In this document: one piece after another, positions 35,627 through 44,809 of the stretch
Position numbering within the stretch: position 1 is the stretch's first letter
Layout: every line of letters starts with the position of its first letter
Source of the DNA: Paraburkholderia tuberum STM678
Lineage (GTDB): Bacteria; Pseudomonadota; Gammaproteobacteria; Burkholderiales; Burkholderiaceae
Assembly: GCF_902833905.1 (NCBI RefSeq)
Contig: NZ_CADFGP010000008.1
Location: forward strand, 1,608 to 65,607
DNA: 64,000 bases
Direction: 5' to 3'
The notes under the pieces: model-generated
Database searches by the model: none
The model's input: only the letters and a program-made list of their open reading frames with translations
What the model was told of the DNA's origin: nothing
Translations under genes and position numbers: made by a program

Positions 35627-36421
35627 TCAACGTCCCTTGAACACCGGCTCGCGTTTCTCGCGAAACGCGTTGACCGCCTCTTGATGGTCTTCCGTCAGGT
35701 TCGACAGCGCCTCGTATGCAATCGACGCGTCGAGAATGGCATGCGCAAGTTGCTTCAGGCCGATGTTGATCGACGCCTTGGTCCACTGGATGGCGCGCGA
35801 AGCGCCGTTTGCGAGACGCTTCGCCATCGCGTCGACCACCGCATCCAGCTGGTCGGCCGGTACGGCATGATTGATGAGACCCAGTCGTGCCGCCTCTTCC
35901 GCGGTGACGAGATCCCCCGTCAACAGGTATTCCTTGGCCTTCGCATAGCCCACGAGCTGCGGCCAGATCACCGCGCCGCCATCGCCCGCCACGAAGCCGA
36001 CTTTCACGTGCGGATCGCCAATCTTTGCATGATTGGCCGCGTAGCTCAGATCCGAGAACAGCGCGATCGTCGCGCCGAGACCAATTGCATGACCGTTGAT
36101 CTTGGCGATGACCGGCTTCGGACAATCCAGCATCGAGAAGACAATTTTCTTTGCACGCTGCATGCCTTCGAGGAACAGCGTGGGGTTGTCGATGACCTGC
36201 TGCATATGCTCGATATCGCCGCCCGCGCTAAAAGCCCGCCCTGCGCCCGTCAACACCACGACACGGGTCTCAACGTCCTCGGCGACATCCAGAAAAAGCC
36301 GTGACATCTCAATGTCCATTTGCTCGTCGAACGCGTTCAACGTTTCCGGGCGGTTGAGCGTAACGGTCAAGACGCCGCCTTCGCGTTCGAGCAATAGCGC
36401 CTGATAGTCCGAAATATTCAT
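35627..36421 (-). CDS. Crotonase-family enzyme with non-classical active site
   Basis: 264 residues from the ATG at 36421. The oxyanion hole region FSAGGDIEHM and CoA-binding folds are normal. The two hydratase glutamates are absent: the first position is Thr119, and the second region reads DPHVKVGFVAGDGG, with His138 and Asp147 instead. That arrangement occurs in many hydratase/isomerase relatives and, with the same spacing, in 6-oxocamphor hydrolase. It could be a hydratase, isomerase or C-C hydrolase. Middle gene of the operon. Confidence 0.82.
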   Translation of the reverse strand: MNISDYQALLLEREGGVLTVTLNRPETLNAFDEQMDIEMSRLFLDVAEDVETRVVVLTGAGRAFSAGGDIEHMQQVIDNPTLFLEGMQRAKKIVFSMLDCPKPVIAKINGHAIGLGATIALFSDLSYAANHAKIGDPHVKVGFVAGDGGAVIWPQLVGYAKAKEYLLTGDLVTAEEAARLGLINHAVPADQLDAVVDAMAKRLANGASRAIQWTKASINIGLKQLAHAILDASIAYEALSNLTEDHQEAVNAFREKREPVFKGR

Positions 36422-36496
36422 GGCTAACCTGTTCATAATGAAGAAATCGCGCGGGACCGACAGACCTTCTGCCGCCGTCGACCGGTGCAAGGCCGA

Positions 36497-37693
36497 TTAC
36501 ACGTGCAGCGGAATGAACCGGCGGCCGTTGTCGTACATGATCTTGCGCGTGTCTTCTTCCGAGAGCTCATTGCATGCTTCCGACGCGAAGTCCTTCGGTT
36601 CGGGCACGCCTTCCGCGTGCGGATAGTCGGAGCCCATCAACAGGAAGTCCGACGATCCCGTTTGAGCGATGATCTGGGCGATGTCGTCCTCCGGATACGC
36701 GACCACGAAGACATTTTCCTTGAAGATCTGGCTCGGGCGTTTCTTCAGCTGACCGCACGGCCAGTAGCCATTCTTCGCCATCCCCCGACACTTGTCCATT
36801 TTGACGAGCAGCGAAGGCACCCATTCGGCACCGTTTTCGGCGCTGCACAGCTTGACCCGCGGGAAACGCTCGAAGAAGTTGTAGAAGATGAACGACGACA
36901 GCGTTTCCATGACCGGCCGCTCGCCGTAACCGTGCATCCAGACAAAGGCGGTCTGACGCTGGCGCGACTGCTGCACGGGCTCGCCCCACACCGCCATATG
37001 ATCCTTCATGTAGATCGCTTCCGACACATGGAAGGTGACGCGCACGCCCGCTTCGTTGAGGACCGACCAGAACGGATCGAAGTACGGATCCGCAGGTGCA
37101 CGGCCATTGAACGGCCCCATCGGCATCAGGATCACCCGCACACCGTTCGCAACCAGCCACCTGGCCTCGGCGACAGCCGCATCGAGATCGTCGAGCGTGA
37201 CGACCGGCGTCGTGTAGATGCGGTCTTTGTAGTTGAAGCCCCAGTCGTCGAGCATCCACTGGTTATACGCATGCAACACCGCATTTGCCGCAACGGGCTC
37301 GTTGAGGTAGGAAATACACGCGACCATTTCGCCGATGTACATCGTGCAGGCTTCAACACCGAAATCGTCCATCTTCTTAAGGCGCGCGTCGCGGTTGAAC
37401 ATGTCCGGCGTCGGCGACACCCGCATATCGACGTTATCCTTGCCATCCTTCATCGCGCGCAGCCATTCATGCAGCTTGCCCGGCGGCGGAACGTGCCCAT
37501 CGGCCGATGTGTAGCCCTCGCTGATTTCCACCTTCCGGTCGCCCACATACATGCAGCGGTTGCCGTCTGCCGTGACACGGCTGGTAAACGACCAGTCCTT
37601 CCTGAACTTCTCGGGCAAATGACGGTTGAACGCGTCCTCGACTTCGTAGAAGTGCGTGTCGGCGTCGTAGATCTTCCCTTGATACGTTTGCAT
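36497..37693 (-). CDS. Amidohydrolase-family metal-dependent hydrolase/decarboxylase
   Basis: 398 residues. It begins with the DADTHFYE motif that supplies the first metal ligands in the amidohydrolase-2 (ACMSD-like) group. Other marks are FHVSEAIY, WMHGYGERP, CSAENGAEWVPSLL and the catalytic GSDYPHAEG near the end. Members decarboxylate or hydrolyse ring-derived acids. It is the first gene of the operon and divergent from the MFS transporter, with a shared palindromic operator between them. Confidence 0.88.
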   Translation of the reverse strand: MQTYQGKIYDADTHFYEVEDAFNRHLPEKFRKDWSFTSRVTADGNRCMYVGDRKVEISEGYTSADGHVPPPGKLHEWLRAMKDGKDNVDMRVSPTPDMFNRDARLKKMDDFGVEACTMYIGEMVACISYLNEPVAANAVLHAYNQWMLDDWGFNYKDRIYTTPVVTLDDLDAAVAEARWLVANGVRVILMPMGPFNGRAPADPYFDPFWSVLNEAGVRVTFHVSEAIYMKDHMAVWGEPVQQSRQRQTAFVWMHGYGERPVMETLSSFIFYNFFERFPRVKLCSAENGAEWVPSLLVKMDKCRGMAKNGYWPCGQLKKRPSQIFKENVFVVAYPEDDIAQIIAQTGSSDFLLMGSDYPHAEGVPEPKDFASEACNELSEEDTRKIMYDNGRRFIPLHV

Positions 37694-37868
37694 GGTCTCG
37701 CTCCTGATTGTGGGGAGCGCTTCAGAACGTGCGCCCTTGAGAGAAGTATGGGGTCAAGCCATCGACCAAAAAACTTTCATATCGAACTCGAAAACGTCGA
37801 TATCGATTTGATATCGGGCGGTGGCCTCGCGATCCTTGCGGTCGGCATCGAACTCTCCAAAAACATCA

Positions 37869-37898
37869 ATACGAACGCCGTTCGTATATAAGTATAAT
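37869..37898 (+). promoter_or_regulatory. MFS promoter with perfect 19-bp palindrome (IclR-type operator)
   Basis: ATACGAACG-C-CGTTCGTAT (37869-37887) is a perfect inverted repeat. It covers the -35 position of a perfect -10 TATAAT at 37893-37898. It lies between divergent operons. Related sites occur at 40392, 43787 and 51063. Confidence 0.7.
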
Positions 37899-37928
37899 CG
37901 AAACGAAGACACGCAACCGGAGACGTTT

Positions 37929-39350
37929 ATGCAAGCCGAAGTACTCTCCCAGCCGGCACACCGAGCGCAACCCGTGGCGGGTCCACCGCGCGGGTTCACG
38001 ATGGCGATCCTGCTTGCCGCGGTAGCGGCCTCGTCCGGCATCACCGTCATCTACACCGTGCTGGTCACGCTCTACAAGGCTTTTCCTGCATCGAACTCCG
38101 TGAGCTGGACCGTCACCGCGTACTGGCTCGGCTCGGCCGTCTTTGCCGCCGTGAGCGGGCGACTCGGCGACCTGTTGGGTTACCGCCGCATCCTGCTCGT
38201 GGTGATGTCGGTCGCTGCGGCCGGCGCAGTCGTGGCCGCATGCGCGACCGATGTCGGCATGCTCGTCGCGGGGTGTGCGATGCAATCGATCGCGGCAGGC
38301 ATTACGCCACTCTCCATCGGGCTGGTCCGTGAGAATCTGCCACCCGCCAGGCTGCCTGCCGCGGTGGGGTTGATCAGTGCAGCAGGCATGGTGTCGGCGG
38401 GGCTGATCTACATCTGCGCGGGCGTTGTCGTGGATCACTATTCGTGGCAGGGCGGCTTCTGGTTCAAAGTCGCGCTTTGCGTCGTGGCCGTCGCGGCGGT
38501 ACGCGCGTGGGCACCGCCGTCGCCACCGAATCCCGGCGTACGGATCGACTACATTCGAGGTCTCGCGTTCGCTCCGGCACTTTGCGCCATCCTCTTCGCC
38601 GTGCAGCAAATCCGCACGTGGGGGCTCGGCGATCCGCGGCTGTGGGGCTTGATCGCTGGCGGGATGATCGTGCTCGGACTCTGGGCACGCCATCAACACG
38701 AGGCGCGTCATCCGCTCATCAATGTGCGTCTGCTGAAGAGGCGCGAAGTCGTGTTGGCCAATGCATGCATGGCATTCCTCGCGGCAGGCGCCATGCAACT
38801 AGGACAGGTCTTCTCGCTGCTCGCCCAGCAACCTGCCGGCACGCACGCCGGATTCGGGTTGAGCGCGACGGCGGCCGGATTACTGATGTTCAGCGTCAAC
38901 ATCGTCGCGCTGGTCGCGAGCCCATGGAGCGGCCGGGTTGCGGCCCGCTACAAGGCCCGGCCCGCTGCCTTGATTGGCATGCTCATACTGGCCTTGGGCT
39001 GGGCCTCGCTGATCGTGCTTCATCGCAGCCTGCTGCTCTTCGTTCCAGGTGCGGTGCTGTGCTCGTTCGGCCTCGCCTTCGCAAGCACGGCGCTGTACAA
39101 CCAGATCGTGGAAGCGACGCCTGCACATCAGACAGGCGAGGCAACGGGCATGCTCTACGTTTTCTTCTCGTGTTTCTTCGCGGTAGGCGCCCAGGCGGTA
39201 TTTGCGCTGCTGCGCAGCGCGACGGCGGGACACGACGGTGCATCGTTTCCGGCCGAGAGTGGCTATGTTTCGGTATTCGTCTACATCGCCTGCAGTTCGA
39301 TCGCCGGACTGCTGGTCGCCTTCATGCTGCCGAAGCGTCGTACACACTGA
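37929..39350 (+). CDS. MFS transporter, DHA2-like
   Basis: 473 residues with about 14 hydrophobic helices. The loop after the second helix is GRLGDLLGYRRILL, the MFS signature A motif. The start at 37929 has GGAG six bases upstream. The overall pattern resembles the drug:H+ antiporter-2 group. In a catabolic island it may import the substrate or export toxic intermediates. It is followed at once by a small hairpin and then by the convergent IclR gene. Confidence 0.9.
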   Translation: MQAEVLSQPAHRAQPVAGPPRGFTMAILLAAVAASSGITVIYTVLVTLYKAFPASNSVSWTVTAYWLGSAVFAAVSGRLGDLLGYRRILLVVMSVAAAGAVVAACATDVGMLVAGCAMQSIAAGITPLSIGLVRENLPPARLPAAVGLISAAGMVSAGLIYICAGVVVDHYSWQGGFWFKVALCVVAVAAVRAWAPPSPPNPGVRIDYIRGLAFAPALCAILFAVQQIRTWGLGDPRLWGLIAGGMIVLGLWARHQHEARHPLINVRLLKRREVVLANACMAFLAAGAMQLGQVFSLLAQQPAGTHAGFGLSATAAGLLMFSVNIVALVASPWSGRVAARYKARPAALIGMLILALGWASLIVLHRSLLLFVPGAVLCSFGLAFASTALYNQIVEATPAHQTGEATGMLYVFFSCFFAVGAQAVFALLRSATAGHDGASFPAESGYVSVFVYIACSSIAGLLVAFMLPKRRTH

Positions 39351-39365
39351 CGGTCGTTGCGACCG
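39351..39365 (+). terminator. Small hairpin directly after the MFS stop
   Basis: CGGTCG-TTG-CGACCG is a perfect 6-bp stem. There is no T run. Weak evidence. Confidence 0.3.
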
Positions 39366-39459
39366 ATCCGTGGCGCGCGGGTACGACGCTTCTTCGACCG
39401 CACCGCGACCGCGGCGCATTGAAGCACCCGCTTCACTGCGCCGCCGGCCGACTGGCGAG

Positions 39460-40254
39460 TCACTCCTCGTCTGCCTGACCCAACGCAGACGCCCGCTGGG
39501 CGACTCTGATCATGTTCTCTTCGAGCCGGTGACGTTCGCGGTCGAAGCGTTCGAGCGGCGCACCAATTGCCATCGCCGCGATGACATTGCCATTCGGTCC
39601 GAAGACCGGCGACGACACGCCGGCCGAATCCGGCAGTAGTTCACCGCGACTCACCGACAGGCCGCTTTCGAGGATGTGGTCGAGTTCGTCACGCAACGCC
39701 TTCTTCGTTGCGATCGTTTGCGGGGTGCGGCGCTCCAATTTGACCGTCTTCATGTAGTCGGTAACGAAAGCGTCCGGTGCGTGGGCGAGCAGCACGCGGC
39801 CCGCAGCCGTGCAATAGAGCGGGCGACGCAAACCGATGTGCATTGAATAGCGCACCGATTGCTCGCTCTCGATCACGTCGACATAGGTGATCTCTTTGTG
39901 TTCGACGTCAAGGACACCGACATACACGGTTTCATTGGTGCTCTTCGAGAGATCCACCAGGAACGGGCGCAGTATCTTCGAAAAATTCCACGCGGCCATC
40001 ACGCCTGCCGACAACCGGAAGATCGACGGTCCCAGGCGATAGCGGCCTACGTCGTGCATCAAGTACCCTTCCGCCACCAGAGGTCGCAGCAGATTGAGCA
40101 GGCTGCTCTTCGGTGACTCGAGAGCGACATTCAGTTCTGCTAGCGACATCCCGTCCGGAGACTTCGCCAGCACATCGAAAATTCCGAGGAGTCGGGTCAG
40201 CGAGCGCGGCCCGCTGACGTCCCGGTCCGCCGGCGCTGAGGTCTCTTTCAACAT
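39460..40254 (-). CDS. IclR-family regulator
   Basis: 264 residues. The ATG at 40254 is preferred because GGGGAAAATC precedes it; 40266 has no such site. The N-terminal winged helix (LTRLLGIFDVLA, MSLAELNVALESPKSSLLNLL) and the C-terminal effector domain (VRYSMHIGLRRPLYCTAAGR, then LPDSAGVSSPVF) are both complete. IclR proteins bind short palindromes near promoters and sense pathway acids. Four AACGNCGTT-like palindromes in nearby promoters are its likely targets. Confidence 0.92.
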   Translation of the reverse strand: MLKETSAPADRDVSGPRSLTRLLGIFDVLAKSPDGMSLAELNVALESPKSSLLNLLRPLVAEGYLMHDVGRYRLGPSIFRLSAGVMAAWNFSKILRPFLVDLSKSTNETVYVGVLDVEHKEITYVDVIESEQSVRYSMHIGLRRPLYCTAAGRVLLAHAPDAFVTDYMKTVKLERRTPQTIATKKALRDELDHILESGLSVSRGELLPDSAGVSSPVFGPNGNVIAAMAIGAPLERFDRERHRLEENMIRVAQRASALGQADEE

Positions 40255-40391
40255 GATTTTCCCCATGAATTGACTGTATCGATTATACGTGAACTATTCA
40301 CATAGTTTTACATCGATCAAAATTTGGCACACTTTTACACCACCCGAATTCGGGAATACGCCAGGGCGCTCCCTCACACAGCTTGATATAT

Positions 40392-40410
40392 ATTTGAACA
40401 TCGTTCGCAA
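40392..40410 (+). promoter_or_regulatory. Degenerate IclR-type operator upstream of SDR
   Basis: ATTTGAACA-T-CGTTCGCAA. The core GAACATCGTTC differs at one palindrome position from the perfect site at 37869. Confidence 0.4.
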
Positions 40411-40502
40411 ATCTGAAATGCAGAAGCATCATCTTCCAGACCATTTACGCAATACGCTCGCGCGTCGAACAGCAACATCAACCTTCACTTCTGGATTCAC
40501 TC

Positions 40503-41267
40503 ATGTACACGAAAAAACTGGCAGAAAAGGTCGCCATCGTGACCGGAGGCGGCCAAGGCGTTGGACTCGGCATCGCCCTGGCGCTTGCCACCGAGAGGGC
40601 GAGTCTGGTCCTCACTGGTCGCACGGAGGCCAAACTCGCGCGGGCTGCTGAGGAACTGAGCGCCCTCGGTTCGCAAGTGCTGGTTGTGCCCGGCGATACG
40701 CGCAATCGTGCCGACGCCGTGCGGACAGTCGAGCTTGCCGTCGAGCGATTCGGACGTGTGGACGCACTCATCAACAATGCCCAAAGCAGCAGCCCGGGGG
40801 TACCGCTCGAGTCCGTTACCGACGATGACTGGAGCAACACGCTCGAATCGGGCTTGTACGGCACGCTGTATTTCATGCAGGCCGCATTGCCGCGGATGAA
40901 GTCGCAGGGCCGCGGCGCCATCATCAACTTCGGCTCGCGCACCGGCATCGAAGGCCTCAAGGGATTCGGCGCGTACGCCGCAACCAAGGAGGGCATTCGT
41001 GGGCTCTCGCGTGTTGCCGCGCGCGAATGGGGCGTCTACGGCATTACCGTCAACGTCATTTGCCCGGCAGCGCTCACACCTGCCGCCGAAGCCTACCTCG
41101 AAGCCAATCCTCAGGAACGCACTCGCTATCTCTCTGAAATTGCGCTTGGCCGCTTCGGCGATCCTCAGCGCGATATTGGACGAACAGTTGCATTTCTATG
41201 TAGTGACGACGCTAATTTCATAACCGGGCAGACTATCAGTGTGGACGGCGGACAGTCAATGCTCTAG
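40503..41267 (+). CDS. Short-chain dehydrogenase/reductase
   Basis: 254 residues. It shows TGGGQGVGLGIA, NNAQ, the catalytic serine region NFGSRTG, and YAATKEG, ending ISVDGGQS. It is a single-gene unit divergent from the IclR gene with a degenerate operator upstream. Substrate unknown. Confidence 0.88.
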   Translation: MYTKKLAEKVAIVTGGGQGVGLGIALALATERASLVLTGRTEAKLARAAEELSALGSQVLVVPGDTRNRADAVRTVELAVERFGRVDALINNAQSSSPGVPLESVTDDDWSNTLESGLYGTLYFMQAALPRMKSQGRGAIINFGSRTGIEGLKGFGAYAATKEGIRGLSRVAAREWGVYGITVNVICPAALTPAAEAYLEANPQERTRYLSEIALGRFGDPQRDIGRTVAFLCSDDANFITGQTISVDGGQSML

Positions 41268-41622
41268 TGCGTCTGTTTGAACACGGTGCAACATATGAAA
41301 CGTCCAGTTGCATTATCGCGAGCCTCGATCCGAGGAGTGAGCTTCCCGCCGGGCGCGTACCACGAAGCTTGAAGAGCGATCAGGCGTTTCTCCTCTCACA
41401 CTCTTCGCGAGAGCGTGTGCGCCCACGGCGGTGTACGCGTCGTCGGGATAGCTCGCGCCGGCGCCCGCGTTTCCGCGGGTATTCCGATGTGCATCAAAGA
41501 ACCTCTGATTACATAAGCGTGATACGAAAATACCGACGAGGCCGCTACGGGATGCGGCAATCATTCAACCGTCGAACGAAAAGCGCGTCCAGGCAAGTTG
41601 CGCGTCGCAGGCTTTGCCCTTT
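41268..41622. other. Intergenic between convergent genes; carries a split copy of the ATGCAAC repeat
   Basis: No gene is seen. At 41287-41316 the sequence TGCAACATATG is followed nine bases later by GTTGCATTAT. These are the same two half-sequences that form the perfect palindrome at 25387-25423, here separated by an extra AAACGTCCA. Confidence 0.5.
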
Positions 41623-42864
41623 CTATAGAATTTTCTTTTCGCGCAGGATATCGATATCCGACTGCGACATACTCAGCACATCACGCAGCACGTCGTCCGT
41701 ATGTTGTCCGAGCATCGGCGGCGCCCCGTACGAATCGATAGGCGTGCCCGACATCTTGACCGGGTTGGCGACCATCCGAACCGCCTTATCCGTGAGCGGG
41801 TGCGCAACTTCGACGCACATCGCGCGTGCCTGCACATGCGGATCTGCGAACACCTGCTCCAGATTGTTGATCGGTCCGGCCGGCACCCCGGCGGCGTCGA
41901 GTGCTGCGAGCAGTTCATCGCTCTGCCATTGAAGGATCAGCGGCTCGAACACTTCGCCCAGCGCGCGACGATTCTTCACGCGCAGCGCAATCTCGCTGAA
42001 TCGTGGATCGCTGACTAGCTCGGGGTGCCCCAGAACGTTACACATCCGCGCGTATTGCTCGTTGTTGCCCGCCACGATCATGATGTCGCGATCGGCGCAG
42101 CGGAACATGCGGGACGGCATACCACCGTTGCCCTCGGTACCGCGCCGAATGGGAATCTGGCCGGAAACGAGATACTGGCTTGCATAGTGCGATGTGGCAG
42201 CAATCATCGCGTCCAGCAACGCCAGGTCGATGTACTGCCCCTGCCCGGTACCGCCTTGCGCCGCGTCGCGATGATAAAGCGCTGCGATGATCGCCGAAGC
42301 GGCGTACTGACCACACAGGATGTCCGCAAGACTGGGCCCGGTTTTCATTGGGCCGCCGCCCGGCACGTCGTCGCCGTTTCCGGTCACGCTCATCAGGCCA
42401 CCCATCGCCTGGAAAATCGAGTCGTAGCCGGGGCGCGGGCTATACGGTCCGGTCTGACCGAATCCGGTTATCGAACAGTAGATCAGGCGCGGATTGACCA
42501 GCTTTAGGCTGTCGTAGTCGAGCCCGTAACGCTTGAGGTCGCCAACCTTATAGTTCTCGATCAACACGTCGCAGTGCGCCGCCAACGAGCGGATCAGCGC
42601 CTGGCCTTCGGCCGTGGAGATATCGCACGTGATCGACTTCTTGCCTCGGTTCGCGCTGATAAAAAACGTCGACTCGCGCGTGACCTTTCCCTCCCGATCC
42701 ATCAGGAACGGGGGGCCGAATTGCCGCGAATCGTCGCCCTTGCCCGGACGCTCGACCTTGATGACCTCCGCGCCGAAATCCGCCAGCATCTGAGCCCCCC
42801 AAGGCCCCGCGAGAATGCGGCTCAGGTCGAGTACGCGAACACCCGCCAATGCGCCTTTTGTCAT
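41623..42864 (-). CDS. Family III CoA-transferase (CaiB/BaiF)
   Basis: 413 residues from the ATG at 42864, with AAGGGGA upstream. Family marks are VLDLSRILAGPWGAQMLADFGAEVIKVE at the start (quoted in part: VLDLSRILAGPW), NRGKKSI, SITGFGQTGPY and the catalytic aspartate Asp181 in TGPSLADILCG. It moves CoA between an acyl-CoA donor and a carboxylic acid. Second gene of a two-gene operon after a crotonase. It may activate the acid produced by ring opening. Confidence 0.92.
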   Translation of the reverse strand: MTKGALAGVRVLDLSRILAGPWGAQMLADFGAEVIKVERPGKGDDSRQFGPPFLMDREGKVTRESTFFISANRGKKSITCDISTAEGQALIRSLAAHCDVLIENYKVGDLKRYGLDYDSLKLVNPRLIYCSITGFGQTGPYSPRPGYDSIFQAMGGLMSVTGNGDDVPGGGPMKTGPSLADILCGQYAASAIIAALYHRDAAQGGTGQGQYIDLALLDAMIAATSHYASQYLVSGQIPIRRGTEGNGGMPSRMFRCADRDIMIVAGNNEQYARMCNVLGHPELVSDPRFSEIALRVKNRRALGEVFEPLILQWQSDELLAALDAAGVPAGPINNLEQVFADPHVQARAMCVEVAHPLTDKAVRMVANPVKMSGTPIDSYGAPPMLGQHTDDVLRDVLSMSQSDIDILREKKIL

Positions 42865-42912
42865 AGCAAACGGTCCCCTTGAATTCACACCGGCTGCGCC
42901 GGAAGCCTTGCA

Positions 42913-43707
42913 TCAGCGTCCGACGAACTTCGCCGTACGTTTTTCGATGAAGGACTGAACGCCTTCCTTCGCGTCTTCAGTGTTGTAGAGAAACTGCTGG
43001 GTCGACTGAATCGTCGCGTAAGCATCCTGCCAGCCTTGTCCCAGCGAAACGCGCGCGTTCTGCATCGTGGCCTGCACGGCTAGCGGTGCCTGTGCCGCGA
43101 TTCGCTCGGCGATCGCGAGCGCCCGGTCGAACTCCTGCCCCGCAGGCACGACATCCTGCACGAAGTTCATGTGCCGTGCCTCGTCTGCGGTGAATTCATC
43201 GCCGGTAAGCAGTACCTTCATTGCGTTGCCCCAGCCGGCTCGCTGCACCATGCGAAACGTCGCACCACAACCTGCCATGATCCCCCGCTTGACTTCAAGC
43301 TGGGAGAAACGGCAGTTGTCGGCCGCAACAGCCACTTCCGATGCAAGCATCAATTCGACCGCGACCGTGAAGCAGATTCCCTTCAGCGCAATGACGACCG
43401 GCTTGGTACGCAGCGGCGCGCGCAAGTTGAACGGATCGACCTCGCCTTCAGGAAGCAGCGGTTTCCCTTCGCGGCGCAACGGCGCGACCTTTGGCATGTC
43501 GAGCCCTGCCGTAAAGTGATCGCCTTCGGCGTATACCAGCCCGCAAAAAATATCGCTGCTCTTCTCGAGCTGCGTGTAAGCCATGGCAAGCTCTCCGAAC
43601 ATTTTCGGCGTGAAACCATTGCGCTTTTCCGGCCGGTCAATGCCCATCAAGAGCAGGTTCCCACGCTGCTCAACGCGAATCTGTCCGTCCTCGTGACGAG
43701 TGGTCAT
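42913..43707 (-). CDS. Crotonase / enoyl-CoA hydratase family
   Basis: 264 residues from the ATG at 43707, with GAGGAGA at six bases. Acidic residues Glu118 (in VAVELML) and Glu138 (in QLEVKRG) occupy positions near the classical hydratase pair, but the FTAGLDMP and CGATFRM segments differ from ordinary hydratases. It probably hydrates or isomerises an unsaturated acyl-CoA. First gene of the minus-strand operon with the CoA-transferase, divergent from the next operon with a shared operator. Confidence 0.87.
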   Translation of the reverse strand: MTTRHEDGQIRVEQRGNLLLMGIDRPEKRNGFTPKMFGELAMAYTQLEKSSDIFCGLVYAEGDHFTAGLDMPKVAPLRREGKPLLPEGEVDPFNLRAPLRTKPVVIALKGICFTVAVELMLASEVAVAADNCRFSQLEVKRGIMAGCGATFRMVQRAGWGNAMKVLLTGDEFTADEARHMNFVQDVVPAGQEFDRALAIAERIAAQAPLAVQATMQNARVSLGQGWQDAYATIQSTQQFLYNTEDAKEGVQSFIEKRTAKFVGR

Positions 43708-43786
43708 GCAGTGTCTCCTCGCGGTGTTTTCCGTTAGCAATTCTGACCTCGCGCTCAATTGACAAAGCGGGGTCACACATTCAGAA

Positions 43787-43805
43787 TCATAAACGTCGTT
43801 CATAA
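43787..43805. promoter_or_regulatory. IclR-type operator between divergent operons
   Basis: TCATAAACG-T-CGTTCATAA matches its own reverse complement at seven of nine paired positions and shares the AACGNCGTT core with 37869-37887. Confidence 0.55.
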
Positions 43806-43925
43806 AATTGGCAACGCACGATACGCTCCGACGCTGCCGCGCGGCGCACCGCAGACATGCAAATCATCGGCGAGCAGGCCCCATTCGGGCCTAGGTGTTC
43901 ACCCTCATTCGTTCAAGGAAGAACC

Positions 43926-44702
43926 ATGGCCTACGAGACGATCGTCGTCGAAACGCACGGAAAAACCGGCTTGATCAGGTTGCACCGTCCGCAAGCCTAC
44001 AACGCACTGAACAACCAGCTGATGGATGAGCTGACGGCGGCACTCGACGAGCTCGAAACCGACCCCGCCATCGGCGCCATCGTGATGACCGGTAGCGAAA
44101 AGGCGTTCGCCGCCGGCGCCGACATCAAGATGATGAACGAATGGACGTACATGGACGTGTACAAGAATCAGTTCATCACGTCGAACTGGGAACGCACGTC
44201 GCGTTGTCGCAAGCCGGTCATCGCCGCGGTCGCGGGTCTTGCGTTAGGCGGAGGCTGCGAGCTGGCCATGATGTGCGACTTCATTCTTGCCGCCGACAAC
44301 GCCCGTTTCGCCCTGCCCGAAATCACGCTCGCGACCATTCCCGGCGCCGGCGGCACGCAGCGCCTTACGCGCGCGCTCGGCAAATCGAAGGCGATGGAAA
44401 TGATCCTCACCGGCCGCGAGATGGACGCCATTGAAGCCGAACGATGCGGCCTCGTGAGCCGCATCGTGCCCGCCGACACGCTCGTCGAGGAAGCGTTGAA
44501 AACGGCCGACGAGATCGCGCGATACTCGCAACCCGTCGTAGCGATGGCCAAAGAGTGCGTCAACCGCGCCTACGAATCGAGCCTGGCAGAAGGCATCCTG
44601 TTCGAGCGGCGTATGGCGTATTCGACCTTCGCCACAGAAGATCGAAAGGAAGGCATGGCGGCCTTCGCCGAAAAGCGCAAACCCCAGTTTCGCGATTGTT
44701 GA
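43926..44702 (+). CDS. Enoyl-CoA hydratase, classical
   Basis: 258 residues. Both catalytic glutamates are present: Glu112 in [11 protein letters not shown] and Glu132 in [14 protein letters not shown]. The oxyanion-hole region is [10 protein letters not shown]. It adds water to 2-enoyl-CoAs in beta-oxidation. It opens a plus-strand run of five genes (hydratase, flavoprotein, CoA-transferase-like, CoA-transferase, thiolase) that looks like one operon, though 107 bp separate it from the next gene. Confidence 0.93.
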   Translation: MAYETIVVETHGKTGLIRLHRPQAYNALNNQLMDELTAALDELETDPAIGAIVMTGSEKAFAAGADIKMMNEWTYMDVYKNQFITSNWERTSRCRKPVIAAVAGLALGGGCELAMMCDFILAADNARFALPEITLATIPGAGGTQRLTRALGKSKAMEMILTGREMDAIEAERCGLVSRIVPADTLVEEALKTADEIARYSQPVVAMAKECVNRAYESSLAEGILFERRMAYSTFATEDRKEGMAAFAEKRKPQFRDC

Positions 44703-44809
44703 ATTGCTCAAAAGCGCCACGCTGTCGTGGCGAACAAAGCCCGCCAGGTCACGCGCGTCACGCGCATTTCTCTGGCACCCATACTTCCTATCCAGGCTAC
44801 AGGCGCGCG

